A program made the position numbers and the translations under genes. The notes beneath the pieces were generated by a model. That model ran no database searches, was not told the DNA's origin, and saw only the letters and a list, made by a program, of their open reading frames with translations. A DNA stretch of 64,000 bases, from positions 11,516,984-11,580,983 of the forward strand of contig CM067082.1 of the NCBI GenBank assembly GCA_034008185.1, in the 5' to 3' direction. Of this stretch, positions 23,058 through 33,805 are shown one piece after another; the first letter of the stretch is position 1, and each line of letters begins with the position of its first letter. The stretch comes from Gorsachius magnificus. Lineage: Eukaryota > Chordata > Aves > Pelecaniformes > Ardeidae.

Positions 23058-25380
23058 CTCTGTCCAGTTTGAATGGTAGTCCGTGGGAAACCATGTACCA
23101 TATAGCATAGGTCTGTGGAAAATAATAAAAGAAACACAAATCGATTGTCAGAAGACTTAAACTTGCATCAAAAAAAAAATATTTAGGAACCTGCAAGGTG
23201 AAAAAGGTTTGGAGAACCTTAGAAGGTGCATAATGAAGGGAAATCCACCCTTGGGTGGAAACAGCTGCTAAAAACCCAACCCAACCAACCAAACCCCCCA
23301 CAACAGCAGTGACCTCATTGCTATGGTTTGTGAGGAACAGTTTATTCAACAAAAAGGATATTGTCCTCAGGGAAGAAATTTAGCCAATATAGTTGAAACA
23401 GAGTTGAAATTTAGCCAATATAAAGATAAACGTGAATGTACAAAGAGAGGCTTTAAGATCCCGAGTGGTCATCAAAAGGCACCTCCAATAACACCTGTCC
23501 CTTAAAGGTGGGAAAATAGCCATTTGTTGCAGCGCCAACATCCTTGTGTACAGATGGCACCTGGAAGTGCCTGATGAACCATTCAAGCAGCACTAGGCTC
23601 AATCATGTTTAGCTTGAACGCCTCAGCAAACACATGAGAAGAAAGTGGATTTCTAGACATATGTGGGTGACAAGACAACCATATACTGAAATAAAAGGAG
23701 CTGATGGTGTATTAGACATTTCCCTTCCGTTGAAATAAAATTATACCCTATGCTGTGTTGATCTATGGAGGGCTTGGATTAGTTTCATGATAGTTTAGAG
23801 GGAAAAAAATCAAAGACCTTCTGCACCTTGGCGCTTTCAGGACTCTTGAAGCAGTTGACCTTTTTGGAGAGGGGAAAAAAAAAAAAACAAACCACAAAAC
23901 TTTTCCATCTTACACATCACGTGGATGCAACCTCAATGGGTGAGGTGGACTGGGCTGAAACTCACCATACAGCTCCATGATGTGGTGCAACTTCAACACC
24001 TCAACACTGCCAAAACCCAGGTACCCTTTCCTCACTTTCCCAGAGCCACAGCTGGCCCTGGTGGCTCACCAAACCTCTCCAGAAGCTGATGCAGCTCACT
24101 GACCAGCTCACTGACCTTTGGTGGTGGGAACGGTGACAGCCCATCACACGGCCAATGAGCAGAAGGGACAGGTGGATGAGGAGGAAGAGGAAGGGAAGAT
24201 GATGATATATAAAAAGCTCATTTTGTTGGGGGGGGGGGAAACTTCCTGTAATTAAAATTCCATCAGACGCAAGTTTGGCAGCTGAAGAGAATGGTGCTGG
24301 GTTCTGTTTTGGTTTTGCTTGGGGTTTCTCAGCCTGGTTGGCAGGACACTTGCAAGTAGCTCATCTTAAGGGAAACACCTCTGATTTTCCTTAAGAATTC
24401 CAAGCTGCTTCAAACAAACAGCAAAAACTATTCTCAGGTATCACCCATCCCCAGATTCCCTGACCAGACAAACACATTTATTTTATCTCTGAAAAAAATA
24501 TTTTGCCAATCCCTACCTCTGCATGAAGTAACCAGCTAAGAAAAAGGAGAAGACGACTGCTAAGTCCATGAGAAGAGAAGCAGAAAATGCACGATGCCTG
24601 GAAAATTGCAGAGAGCACTCAAGTGGGAAAGAAAAGCAAGTGAGCAGACAGGAAAGTTGCTCTGCTCCTGGTGCCCTTCGTGTCACAGCGCTGGGTACGG
24701 GAGCATGAAGCTCTGCTCGCTCCTACGGATGCCTGCAGCTGGTAACTCCTGCCTTGCAACCTGTGCGTGCCCCACGCTGGGCTTTCTCTTCTGTTCATTA
24801 AACCACCCTCTTTGAAGTGGTTTGCCAGAAAGGGCTCTGACAGATTTGAGGTGTGGCTCCGCCGCCGCTCTGGCGATCCGAATTAGGGATGCTGCACTCT
24901 GGGCCACGCCTTGCCTCCTGGCACCAGTGCTGCCGCCCGTGAGCAGCACGGCCACAACCCAGCTCCGCAAGCCACTTTCTCCAACAGATGAACTTTTGTT
25001 TCTTTTTTTTAACATATGTAATTTCATTAAGGTCACTTTTACTTGAACTAAATGCATCACAACTCGTCTATCAGCAGTAACGCGCATTTGCACGAAAAAC
25101 CTACTCTGTATGACCAGGTTTTATTCCAGGCCAGATGTTCAGCCGTCACCGGTAAAGCTGGCACAGTGGTGCCGTGCATCCCACCCCTAGTCAAGCTGGC
25201 CCATGTGTCCCTCACCTGGCCAGGCTCAAAGGGACAACGCGGCGGCTGCAGCTGCAGGGCACAGACAGCACCAGTGATGGCACGGGCAGATCACCCTCCG
25301 TGTCGGGTTGTGGGGTGCAGGGATGCAAGGACCAAGGCAGAAGTGATGAGTTTGATGGAAAGACTTCACCGGGCTTTGGA
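23058..25380. other. Unique non-coding stretch with simple repeats
   Basis: It contains an (AACC)-like run at 23274-23303, a 17-bp direct repeat (separate entry), an A run at 23878-23887, a purine-rich segment at 24165-24205 and a run of 11 G at 24228-24238. No gene is supported. Confidence 0.55.
23375..23422 (+). repeat. 17-bp direct repeat, period 31
   Basis: GAAATTTAGCCAATATA occurs at 23375-23391 and again at 23406-23422, exactly 31 bp apart, consistent with a small local duplication. The sequence between copies is unrelated apart from a shared GTTGAAA motif. Confidence 0.85.
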
Positions 25381-25700
25381 AATGGCCCCGAACAAGCACC
25401 CAGAAATTCAGAGCCGCGGGCGAGGGAGTAGGGACGTTTCAGCAGGGCTGAGTCAGGGCAGGGGCTGGCACAGGGCTCTGTGCCGCAGCGATGCGGGCAA
25501 GGAGCCAAAATTAAGGGGAAAGACGGAGGGGCTGGAGGCAAATGGTAGGAACCCAACGGGAGGAGAGGTGGCAGGGGCTGTGCCAGCTCCTCCCGCCCTC
25601 GGGACGCCGGTGGCACTGGGTGGCGGAGGGAGGACGAGTCACGGGCGGGAGAGCACCGGCACTGCGCGGGAAGCAAAGCCGGACACACCAGCCTGAGGCA
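25381..25700. promoter_or_regulatory. Short CpG-rich patch, borderline island
   Basis: About 22 CpGs lie in 320 bp of roughly 65% GC, giving an observed/expected near 0.65. It just meets island limits for length and ratio. There is no linked exon. A 214-codon frame (25052-25696, plus) runs across it but is Gly/Arg/Ala-rich and featureless. Confidence 0.35.
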
Positions 25701-25813
25701 CACAGGACCTCCTGGCCCAGCGTGTCCCCGCCACGTCCCACATGCAGCTCCTGCTCCCTGAAGATCTTCATCCCATGGACCACACGAATTCAGACATTGC
25801 AGACTCTGGAAGA

Positions 25814-25871
25814 TAGGTTGGACTCGATGATCTTAAAGGTCTTTTCCAACCAAAGTGATTCTATGATTCTA
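25814..25871 (+). mobile_element. CR1 LINE 3' tail, very short
   Basis: Only the terminal 58 bp remain: TAGGTTGGACTCGATGATC, the CTTAAAGGTCTTTTCCAACC block and two octamers (ATTCTATG, ATTCTAAG). It is of the same tail type as the copies at 10490, 49043, 49694 and 52247. Confidence 0.93.
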
Positions 25872-26850
25872 AGGTTTCCACTGGAAAAGACCACCAGTTC
25901 TCTCATTCTTTTAGGCACATTTTGGTGGTCCTCTATATGTTGGCTTCACTCCAAGATATAACGAGAATGCAGAGGATGCTTCAAGCACAGAAGGAAGCAC
26001 TGCAGAACAAGAGACTTGCAGAAAACCAAGCAGTTAAAAAAAAGCAAGTTTCCAAACCATCAGAAAATAGAGCGAGGGTGGCAGAATCCTACAAAAGGTT
26101 TAAAGCGGCAAGAATTAAAACACAGGGATAAACGGGAAGGGTATGAAGGAGCCTCATTGCGGCACGGGGATGTTACAGAGATGAGGGAGGGCAGATAAAA
26201 TGAGTACGGCAGGGGCAAATCAGGCAGCGTGCAGCCATGATTCATTGGATTAACGATCTGAGCCGGGATGAAAATACCTCGGTAGATGACATAGTCACTG
26301 GAAAAAAAAAATCCTGTGTAATTTGTGTATAATGATGTCATCTGTTGCAGCCCCAAGACCTGAGGCCGCAGTTCAGCAGGAGGCCGGCCACCGCAGGACC
26401 TCTGCGAGGTGGCACGATGCGGTGATGCTCGGCCCGTTCAGATCTGCTCAAAAACAGTGCCAGCTAAAGCCCCATCGGTCATCATCCATGTGTCCCGCTG
26501 ATTCTGCACCCCATCCGGTATCATCCGTCCCCCCGCGGCTGGCGTGAAGCCAGCCCAAACACAGCAAGCCAACGTGACCTTCCCGTGGTGAGTTCAGCCC
26601 GATCCCACAGAGCGGCAACTGCACGCCCAGAGCTGATCTGGATGAAAGCCACGCTGCTGGCTCACCCGGCATTGCCAGCGATGGGTTGTAGCCGTCATGA
26701 AAACAGTGCCTGAGAAGGGCACGGGAACAGAACACAGCACAGCACCCAGTTTGGCTGCCTGAGAGCAGGTTCACCTGGAGGAGTGAGACAACCCAGTAGC
26801 TGCTGCTGTTGGTTTACAGTCTGGGGAACAGCAGGTGTAAAAGAAATTAA
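25872..26850. other. Unique non-coding stretch
   Basis: A 69-codon frame at 25922-26131 is rich in Lys, Gln, Arg and Ala and looks helical (RMQRMLQAQKEALQNKRLAE), but it has no known family. I treat it as a chance A-rich frame. Nothing else is recognised. Confidence 0.5.
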
Positions 26851-27059
26851 TCACAGAATCACTTTGGTTGGAAAAGACCTTTAAGATCATCGAGTCCAAC
26901 CGTTAACCTAACCCTGCCATCCTACCACTAAACCATGTCCCTAAGCACCTCATCGATCCTTCTTTTAAATACCTCCAGGGATGGGGACTCGACCACCTCC
27001 CTGGGCAGCCCATTCCAGAGCCTGACAACCCTTTCGGTGAAGTTTTTCCTAATGTCTAT
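26851..27059 (-). mobile_element. CR1 LINE 3' end, inverted, about 210 bp
   Basis: On the minus strand it reads from TAGACATTAGGAAAAACTTC (ORF2 C-terminal DIRKNF-like codons) through GGTTGTCAGGCTCTGGAATG, GGTTGGACTCGATGATCTTA and CCAACCAAAGTGATTCTGTG. This is the same subfamily as the copy at 10490-10976. Confidence 0.95.
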
Positions 27060-29311
27060 TAAGCTGCAGTTCTGTCGTTTTTTATTGTTTTCTGCATAAA
27101 CCAAGTTTGAGTATGAAGAAAGAAGAGATTAAAAAAGAAAAAAAAAACAGCAAAAATGATAAATGCCTTGTGTTTCAAAGAAACAGTGCTCCCAAAATAA
27201 GCCACATACAGTCTCGCTGCTAATTCAGCTTTGCGGAGAAATATATCCAGCAACCAAAAAATAAGAAAAATGCTGTATTCCCCACTGCCCTTTTGCTCTT
27301 TGCTTTTCAGTGAGATGCTGACTCCAATGACCAGATGGAACCATTTGGATGCTAATAGCATGAAGCATCTGCAATCTAAGAAATAAACATTTTGTGAACC
27401 AACGTGCCCACCTAATTCACTCCCTCCCTCCTCTTGCTCATTCACCAAATGGCTTTACACCCACCTTTCCCAAGGATAACTCTTCCACCTCAGTGCCCTT
27501 TTCTGGACTTGAGCCCATCCGAACTCCTCCTCTCCCCAGCTCCCTTTCCCATAGGCACTGAAAACCACCAGAGGTTCATCCCCAGGCAGGAGCAGCTGCA
27601 AGACCTCAAAACACTTCAATGTTTGATTTTTCTTTTACTTTTTTTAAATAGATTTTTTTCAGAAATTATTTCAGTGGGGTCATAGTTGGCTTGTTTACAG
27701 CTTCACCCACCCAAAAAAGCACCACTCCTCTCTGAACCCCATGATGCACATGGGGTGTATCTGGAGACCCTCTCATTGACATGGCCCCGAGCATTTCATG
27801 CAGCAGCACGTGAAGGGCCACGAAGGCCCCATGTGTAAGGGAGGAGATGCTGGAGGTGCTTCACCCCAGCCACCATCGGGGTGACACCTTGGCCGGGGAG
27901 CCTCCGCCAGCAGCACTGGCAGTCCCCGCATACCACCCACTCCATACTTGTTGACCTTGCCTACAGCAGCAACCTTTAAGCTGTGACTCCCTGCAGCTTC
28001 CGCAAAGCAGGAATGCTTTCCAAACAACACAATTTGGAAAAGCTTCAGACCTAACCTCAACCAACCTACATGTGCAAATTCACATCCAAAAGAGGTTCCA
28101 CCTGGAGAAGGCAATGCTCAGGCTTCGAAGGTCTCTGCTGGCCATCTCCGTGCAGGGTGGGCAACACACCCAGTGAAGAAGGGTTGGGCTGAGAGGGGGT
28201 ATCACTAGCTGAGAGGGGGTATCTATCGCTATCAGTATCGCTCGGGGTATCACCGAGGGAAGTCGGTGTGGTAGCACAAGGCCAATGTGATGTGCAGAAG
28301 CCCGTGATGCTCCTACCCAGACTGTGGAAAATGGAAAGCAATCTGGGAGGAGAAGGGAGGAGAGAGATTGCGCAGGGAGGAAAGGTGCAGCGAGTGGTAA
28401 ATTTGGAGCTATTCCCAGTTTCCAAAGGAGAGGGCTCAGCCAGACAGAGCACACACTTCCCCTGCAGTTTCCCAAAACCCCCAGCCACTGCCACTCATCG
28501 CTGCCCAGAAACTATGTGGGCTCATGTGCATGCCCGAAAGCGCCTGCAACCATCACCAACAAGTCTGCTGGATATCCAACTGCAAAAGTAGCGCGCACAC
28601 AAGGTCACACATGTGCAATAAAAATAGTTGAAATCGGGATTCCTGCTTCTTTTATCAGCTTTTAACTGCTAAGGTAGACCAGGATAGACGCTCAACAGGA
28701 GTCATGCTTGAAAGCCTCAGAGGTGCGATGGGCGTTTTTGTGGAAATCTTCCTTTTTTCAACAAACGTATCTTTGAAATCAAAAGCAGCCTGCAGGAAGA
28801 CTCAGGGAAGCCTGAGATAACAGCAACGATCCAACCGGCACGCACCGCTCAACACAGCAAAGGCAAAAGCATTGAAACTCAATAAAGTTAACAGCACTCC
28901 TTAGAAGTTTTTAAGTGAAGAAAAAGTTAAAAGCAGAAAGATGAAATTATCAACAGAGATGGACAGGAAAAAGAAAGAGAAATGGAGAGAGGGGACAGTA
29001 AATCTTCACCAATCACACCAGCTGTCTGCAAGGAACTACAGGGAATATTTCAGCACCTCCCTTCAAACGACAACACTATATATTTTATGAACACAACCGA
29101 GCAAACTGGCACGGCCCTGCCATCGCTAGACCTTTTTATAAACTCGTTTTAGCATACTAAATACCAGCAGTTTATGGGCAAACTGCCCGGCGGGGTCCTG
29201 CCCAGGAGCAGCAGGCTTGGCCCTTCATCCAGGGCGCTCTGGCAGATGCTCTGGCCGTGGGTCTCTATCCCGACTCCAGGCTCCAGGAGAGACATCAACC
29301 CATATAAGCGG
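27060..29311. other. Unique non-coding stretch
   Basis: No gene is supported. An A-rich segment lies at 27128-27150. Frames of up to 142 codons on the minus strand at 28066-28494 overlap several others and show no domain. Confidence 0.55.
28188..28227 (+). repeat. 20-bp tandem duplication
   Basis: GCTGAGAGGGGGTATC is repeated at 28188-28203 and 28208-28223 with a 20-bp period. A weaker third TATC-rich copy follows to about 28253. Confidence 0.85.
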
Positions 29312-29366
29312 AGTGTTGCAAAAAAAAAAGCTGAGCTCAGAGTGTTGCAAAAAAAGCTGAGCTCAT
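29312..29366 (+). repeat. Tandem duplication around A runs
   Basis: Two units of AGTGTTGC plus an A run plus GCTGAGCTCA occur at 29312-29340 (10 A) and 29341-29365 (7 A). They differ essentially only in A-run length, which suggests slippage after duplication. Confidence 0.9.
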
Positions 29367-29741
29367 CCCAGGAAGGTGAAGCCCGTTCAGGTCAGGGAAG
29401 GCTCCCACCACATTTTTTTAAATCACAGTCATGCACAAGGAGGCACCCAGGCATCGGCTCCCACGTGCATCCTCGTGGCTGAGCATCGTGGGGATGAGCA
29501 ACAGCCCCGGCAGCCTGTTACACACCACCAGGCTGGTCATGTTTTTAACTGAAATGCTGAAAACAGAGGGAGGAGGAAAAAAATCACTGCAAGCTAGCAT
29601 ATTAACCAGCCAGAAAGGATGCCCCCTCCACACCATATAGTACCCCAATACCCTGCCAAACCCACATGGTTTGGATTAGCGATGCATCCTCTGGAGAAGT
29701 GACCCTGGTTTGGGATGCAGACGGGGCACGGTGCTCCCCTG
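29367..29741. other. Unique non-coding stretch
   Basis: No feature is recognised between the two tandem duplications. Confidence 0.5.
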
Positions 29742-29784
29742 GAGCACGGCAGAGAAGGGGAAAGAGCACGGCAGAGAAGGGGAA
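29742..29784 (+). repeat. Perfect 22-bp tandem duplication
   Basis: GAGCACGGCAGAGAAGGGGA plus two or more A is present twice head to tail, starting at 29742 and 29764, with no mismatch over 21 bp. The perfect identity suggests a recent event. Confidence 0.93.
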
Positions 29785-31146
29785 GTGCATCCCAGCTCCC
29801 AGCCCTCATCTGCCGTCAGATGGACATGGATCTGGGGAAAGCACAGTCCATCTCCCAGTCCTCAAATGCTGGATAATACCGGTTTGATGGCATATCCTGG
29901 AGATACCCTTCACTGGAGCACTCAAGCATCTCTGTGCCAGCCGAGTCGCTTCATCTATCCACTGTGCAGCGCTGGCCACATGTGTTCAAAATGCAACCCT
30001 GCAGCACCCAAGCTGGGATGGATGAGCCCTCCCTAGGCTCTACCACACTCAGAAAACAGCTCTGGTCAGCCAAAAAATTGGTCCAGGACTTTACCTTTTG
30101 CCCACAGGCTTCTTTCCTCCTCTCTGACTGAAGCAAAAAGGCATGGGGTTAAGTCCAGCCTGGGATGCTCAGCAGCCCAGCCCTTGCAGATGGGCACAGT
30201 GAGAGATGAGGATGAGCATTTCTCTGGTCCACCTGAACCCAGAGAGCATCTCTGGCACTGCTGCACCCCCGCTACTCCTCTCAACAACTTTATTCACCAA
30301 CTGCAGGTAAAGCCCCAGAGTGATTCTCAGCACAGATTCAGAGGCCTGTGAGATTATTTCCAGATGATTTTTTTTTTTTTTTTTTTTTTTTACTGGCTGC
30401 GTATTTCTGGCTAAGGCAACAGATCCAGTCATTGCTGTTACACATTGTCCTCAGTCTGAGAGCTATTTTTGCTCACAGTAAAAGAAACGGCAGTTCTTTC
30501 TGATTAACTGCACAGAAATGTCCATTGCTCAAACAGGAGTCTGTAAAGCTGGCTTGAACTAATCAACAATTTAGTTTAAAAACCATTATGTTTTGAGGAT
30601 GAGCATCCTTCGGCATTCATAATATCATTCTGAGGTTTTTATTCACTTTTCATGTTATTTTTTGTTCTACCGTCGCCGTCAGGTTAATGTCAGACAGACC
30701 AGAAACATCATCAAAACCAGTCAGCCCATCGTGGTATAACCCAAAATAACACTATTAGTTTCTGTAACCGGCTTCACTGGAGAAGCAACATACCCTGTTC
30801 CAGTCTTGGCTCTGTACGAGCCTCATGATTCAGTGCTGAGGGAAAGAAGTTCACAAAGAAGCTGCATGGATAGTGCAAACCCAAAACTGCATCATGCAAA
30901 AGGCAGTAAAGAACTGACCCCAAGGGTGATTTGGCAAACATGGCCCTTTGGCTTGCAGCAAGCTTGCCCGACTGGCCCAGACTTGGCTGCTTGCTGGTGG
31001 TCCAGCACAGGATAACTCACCCTTATGTCAGGAGGAATGGGTTTCGGCAAGTAAGCACATGCTACCTGACAGACGGACACAAAAAGACCCTAAGCAGGAC
31101 TTACAGCATAAAGAAGGCTGTCAAGCCAAAGAGTTACACGGTGATG
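29785..31146. other. Unique non-coding stretch
   Basis: No gene is supported. An AT-rich segment lies at 30480-30700. The tract at 30368-30391 is listed separately. Confidence 0.55.
30368..30391. repeat. T24 homopolymer
   Basis: Twenty-four consecutive T on the plus strand, unbroken. No retroposon body is visible on either side, so I do not call it a retroposon tail. Length is likely variable between individuals or reads. Confidence 0.95.
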
Positions 31147-31522
31147 GAGTTGGGCTTGTTTAGCCTGGAGAAGACTGAGAGGGGACCTCATCAACACATA
31201 CAAATATCTTAAGGGTGGATGTCACAGGGACGGAGCCAGACTCTTTGCAGTGGTGCCCAGCGACAGGACAAGGGGCAATGGGTACAAACTGAGACATAAG
31301 AGGTTTCAGTTGAAGATGAGGGAGAACTTCTTTACTCTGAGGGTGACAGAGCACTGGAACAGGCTGCCCAGGGGGGTTGTGGAGTCTCCTCTGGAGATAT
31401 TCAAAGCCCGCCTGGATGATGTCCTGTGCAACCTGCTCTGGGTGAACCTGCTTTAGCAGGGGGGTTGGAATAGATGATCTCCAGAGGTCCCTTCCAACCC
31501 TTGCCATTCTGTGATTCTGTGT
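31147..31522 (+). mobile_element. CR1 LINE 3' end, about 375 bp
   Basis: It begins at GGGCTTGTTTAGCCTGGAG (about 31152) and runs through GCCCAGCGACAGGACAAGG, AACTTCTTTACTCTGAGGG and CACTGGAACAGGCTGCCCAG to GGGGGGTTGGAATAGATGAT. It ends in CCATTCTGTGATTCTGTG. A 68-codon frame (31250-31456) retains the ORF2 C-terminal residues [12 protein letters not shown]...[21 protein letters not shown]. The octamer here is ATTCTGTG, so the subfamily differs from the ATTCTATG-ended copies. Confidence 0.95.
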
Positions 31523-33758
31523 GCCCCTTTGCTCTGTGTTCCCCCAAATTTAACAACATAAGAAAACGAGGCTGCAGGTACTTCCACCATCAGCTGGACT
31601 TTCACAGGAGCACAACGCCCATGCTGACGCTTTCAAGTTGACCCAGGGCCAGTGCAGCTCCCCAGCGGGGACACAGCCCTGTGGGCCTCCACATACAGCA
31701 CGGTGACTCTCTCCTCCTCTTTCCCTTTTGTCAAAGCATCACTTGAAGCAAAAGCCTGAAAATGCATTAACCAGGAAAAGAAAAGCAACCGCATTACGAA
31801 GTGAGCACACAAAGCACACCATGACATTTACAAGTGAGGTTGTTCTTACTCATTTGTATTTCAAAGGCCAGGTTGACACAAGACATTTTTCTTATTCTAG
31901 CCTTGTCTGTGAAGGGAACAATACATATTTTTGAGTGTTGTTGCCACAGTGTCAGCCAGAGCCTTCTTGCAGAGGCAGCTACAACGACATTCAGCCTGCC
32001 TCGTTTGGACAACCTAGGGTCCAACCTGGGAAAATCCCAGTTCAGCTGATACGATACACACCAATTTCAGGAGGCTTGCTCAGGCCAATACACTCACCAA
32101 CCCATCCTAAACTCCCTATGGCTTGAGCGAATATTAAGGTAATCATGTTGAGTGTTTTCCCTCCTCCAGTAATTTCACGCTGCTGAAACCTTTCCATCTT
32201 CAGAGCTCTCGCCAGTTGAAGATGACATCTAGCAACAATACTCAGGCTCAACGTTTTAACACCTTTGTGGCCTCTATCAAATTGTAAGGTCCCTTCTTTT
32301 GCAGAAAAATGGTATTTTTGATCCAACCACCAGTAACAACCCCAGCAGAGAGGATGGAGGACCACCAGTGCTGATCAGTCATGGCCATGCCGGTGGCAAG
32401 CTGCGGTGCTCCTTAGACCAAGAGCTGCCTCTTCCTTCAGCCCAGCAATCTGATGTAAAATCAAGCTGAAATCCAGTTTATAGCCTGCCCTGTCATACCA
32501 GTCAAGACCCTTGTTGGAGGTGGCCATACCCTGCTCTGGTGTAACGCCTTGCCTCAGCTGATGACCTTAAAACTGGCAGTCAAGGTACATGGTGCATTTA
32601 CCTCTATTAACTTCAGCCTCGTATACTCCTCCTAGCAAAAACCCAACTGTCTCAAAGGAACAAACCATCCTCTCCACGCCACACCACATACATTTTTATG
32701 CGCCTTTCAGGTCATCAACCTAGAAACTCCAGAGCTTCTTGGAAACCTTTACTTGCCTACAACAAAGCCCTCACAATTCAGCTGGACTGTGATTCACATT
32801 TGGCAAACACGTAAAACTGACACAGTCACAACAGAACAGGTCTCTATCTCATCGTTAGATACCACCATGACCACGTGGAGTCCTTAAAGAGATGCCACCA
32901 TAACAAGGGCCACGAGTGTCCATTCAAGGATAACATCCTCTTCCAAGCAGGACCAAAAGATGGGTGCCTTAAAGTGGGCATCTTGCTCCACGAGCTCCTT
33001 CAGGTTGGAATTGACCATGAGGCTCCGCTTTTCCTCTGCGACTCAACCCGTGGTTAACTCCAGCTCCTCTTCTGCTCCAAAAGCACATTGGCACTGTCAG
33101 AGTTCTTCTACCCTGTTATTAAGTTGATGCCCGTGACCCTAGCAGGCACACTAGGAAAGCAAAGTAAGGTGTGTAAGAAACAGCGGGGGAACCAGCTTGC
33201 CCCTATTAATGATCTCTGTATCCAAATCAAGATTTTCTTTTTGAGTTTCTTCTCCTCCACCCACAACCACACGCTCCACCTCTGCCCCAGCTGCTGCCTC
33301 GGGCCTTCATCCACACCCGTGAGGCTGCAGGCACCCCCGTCACAGTCCAGAGTGTTTCCCCTCCTCTTTCGGTGCAGTTTTACCCCCATTTTTAAAACCA
33401 TTTTCCCCATATATGCTTTGACCGCATTCATGGACCCATGCCTGTTGGCACACATGCAGCCAACGAGCATCTGTAATTCGGAGATCTGGGGGCTCCCACC
33501 TAGCAGCTACAAAGCCCACACACCCCTCACCTACAGGCAACTGAAATGGTGCTGCATGGTTCATGTCTTCTCTTGCCCAGGTGGAGCAATGGTCTTATTT
33601 GGGGATGAAGTGAAGCAAACTGGGACAGGTTGCAGAGAGGTCTGGCAATGGACTGGTTGGACCCGACACAACTGACCCGAGATGCCACCACAAAAGTGAG
33701 AATGATTTCCTCATGACAGCACAGGCAAGGCAGGCTGTATATAAATCATATAGAGCAA
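31523..33758. other. Unique non-coding stretch
   Basis: No gene, RNA or repeat family is recognised. A 195-codon plus-strand frame at 33088-33675 overlaps minus-strand frames and carries no domain. Confidence 0.55.
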
Positions 33759-33805
33759 TGTGTACACGCACAGATATATATAAAATATTATATATAAAGT
33801 ACACA
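33759..33805. repeat. AT-rich inverted repeat (cruciform candidate)
   Basis: The inner arms TATATATAA (33775-33783) and TTATATATA (33788-33796) pair perfectly around a 4-base loop. The outer arms TGTGTAC (33759-33765) and GTACACA (33799-33805) also pair perfectly, giving an interrupted stem of 16 pairs. No terminator or RNA role is claimed. Confidence 0.8.

Noticed and set aside
25052..25696. 214-codon plus-strand frame
   Set aside because: Falls in a CpG-rich patch where stops are rare; Gly/Arg-rich without domain, and open frames exist in other phases over the same bases.
30368..30391. Poly(A)/(T) tract as a processed pseudogene tail
   Set aside because: No gene-like sequence or flanking duplication on either side.
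31160..31507. 115-codon minus-strand frame
   Set aside because: Wholly antisense to the CR1 copy at 31147-31522.
33088..33675. 195-codon plus-strand frame with Cys/His-rich segment
   Set aside because: Cys and His are not spaced like any zinc-binding motif, and two minus-strand frames overlap it.
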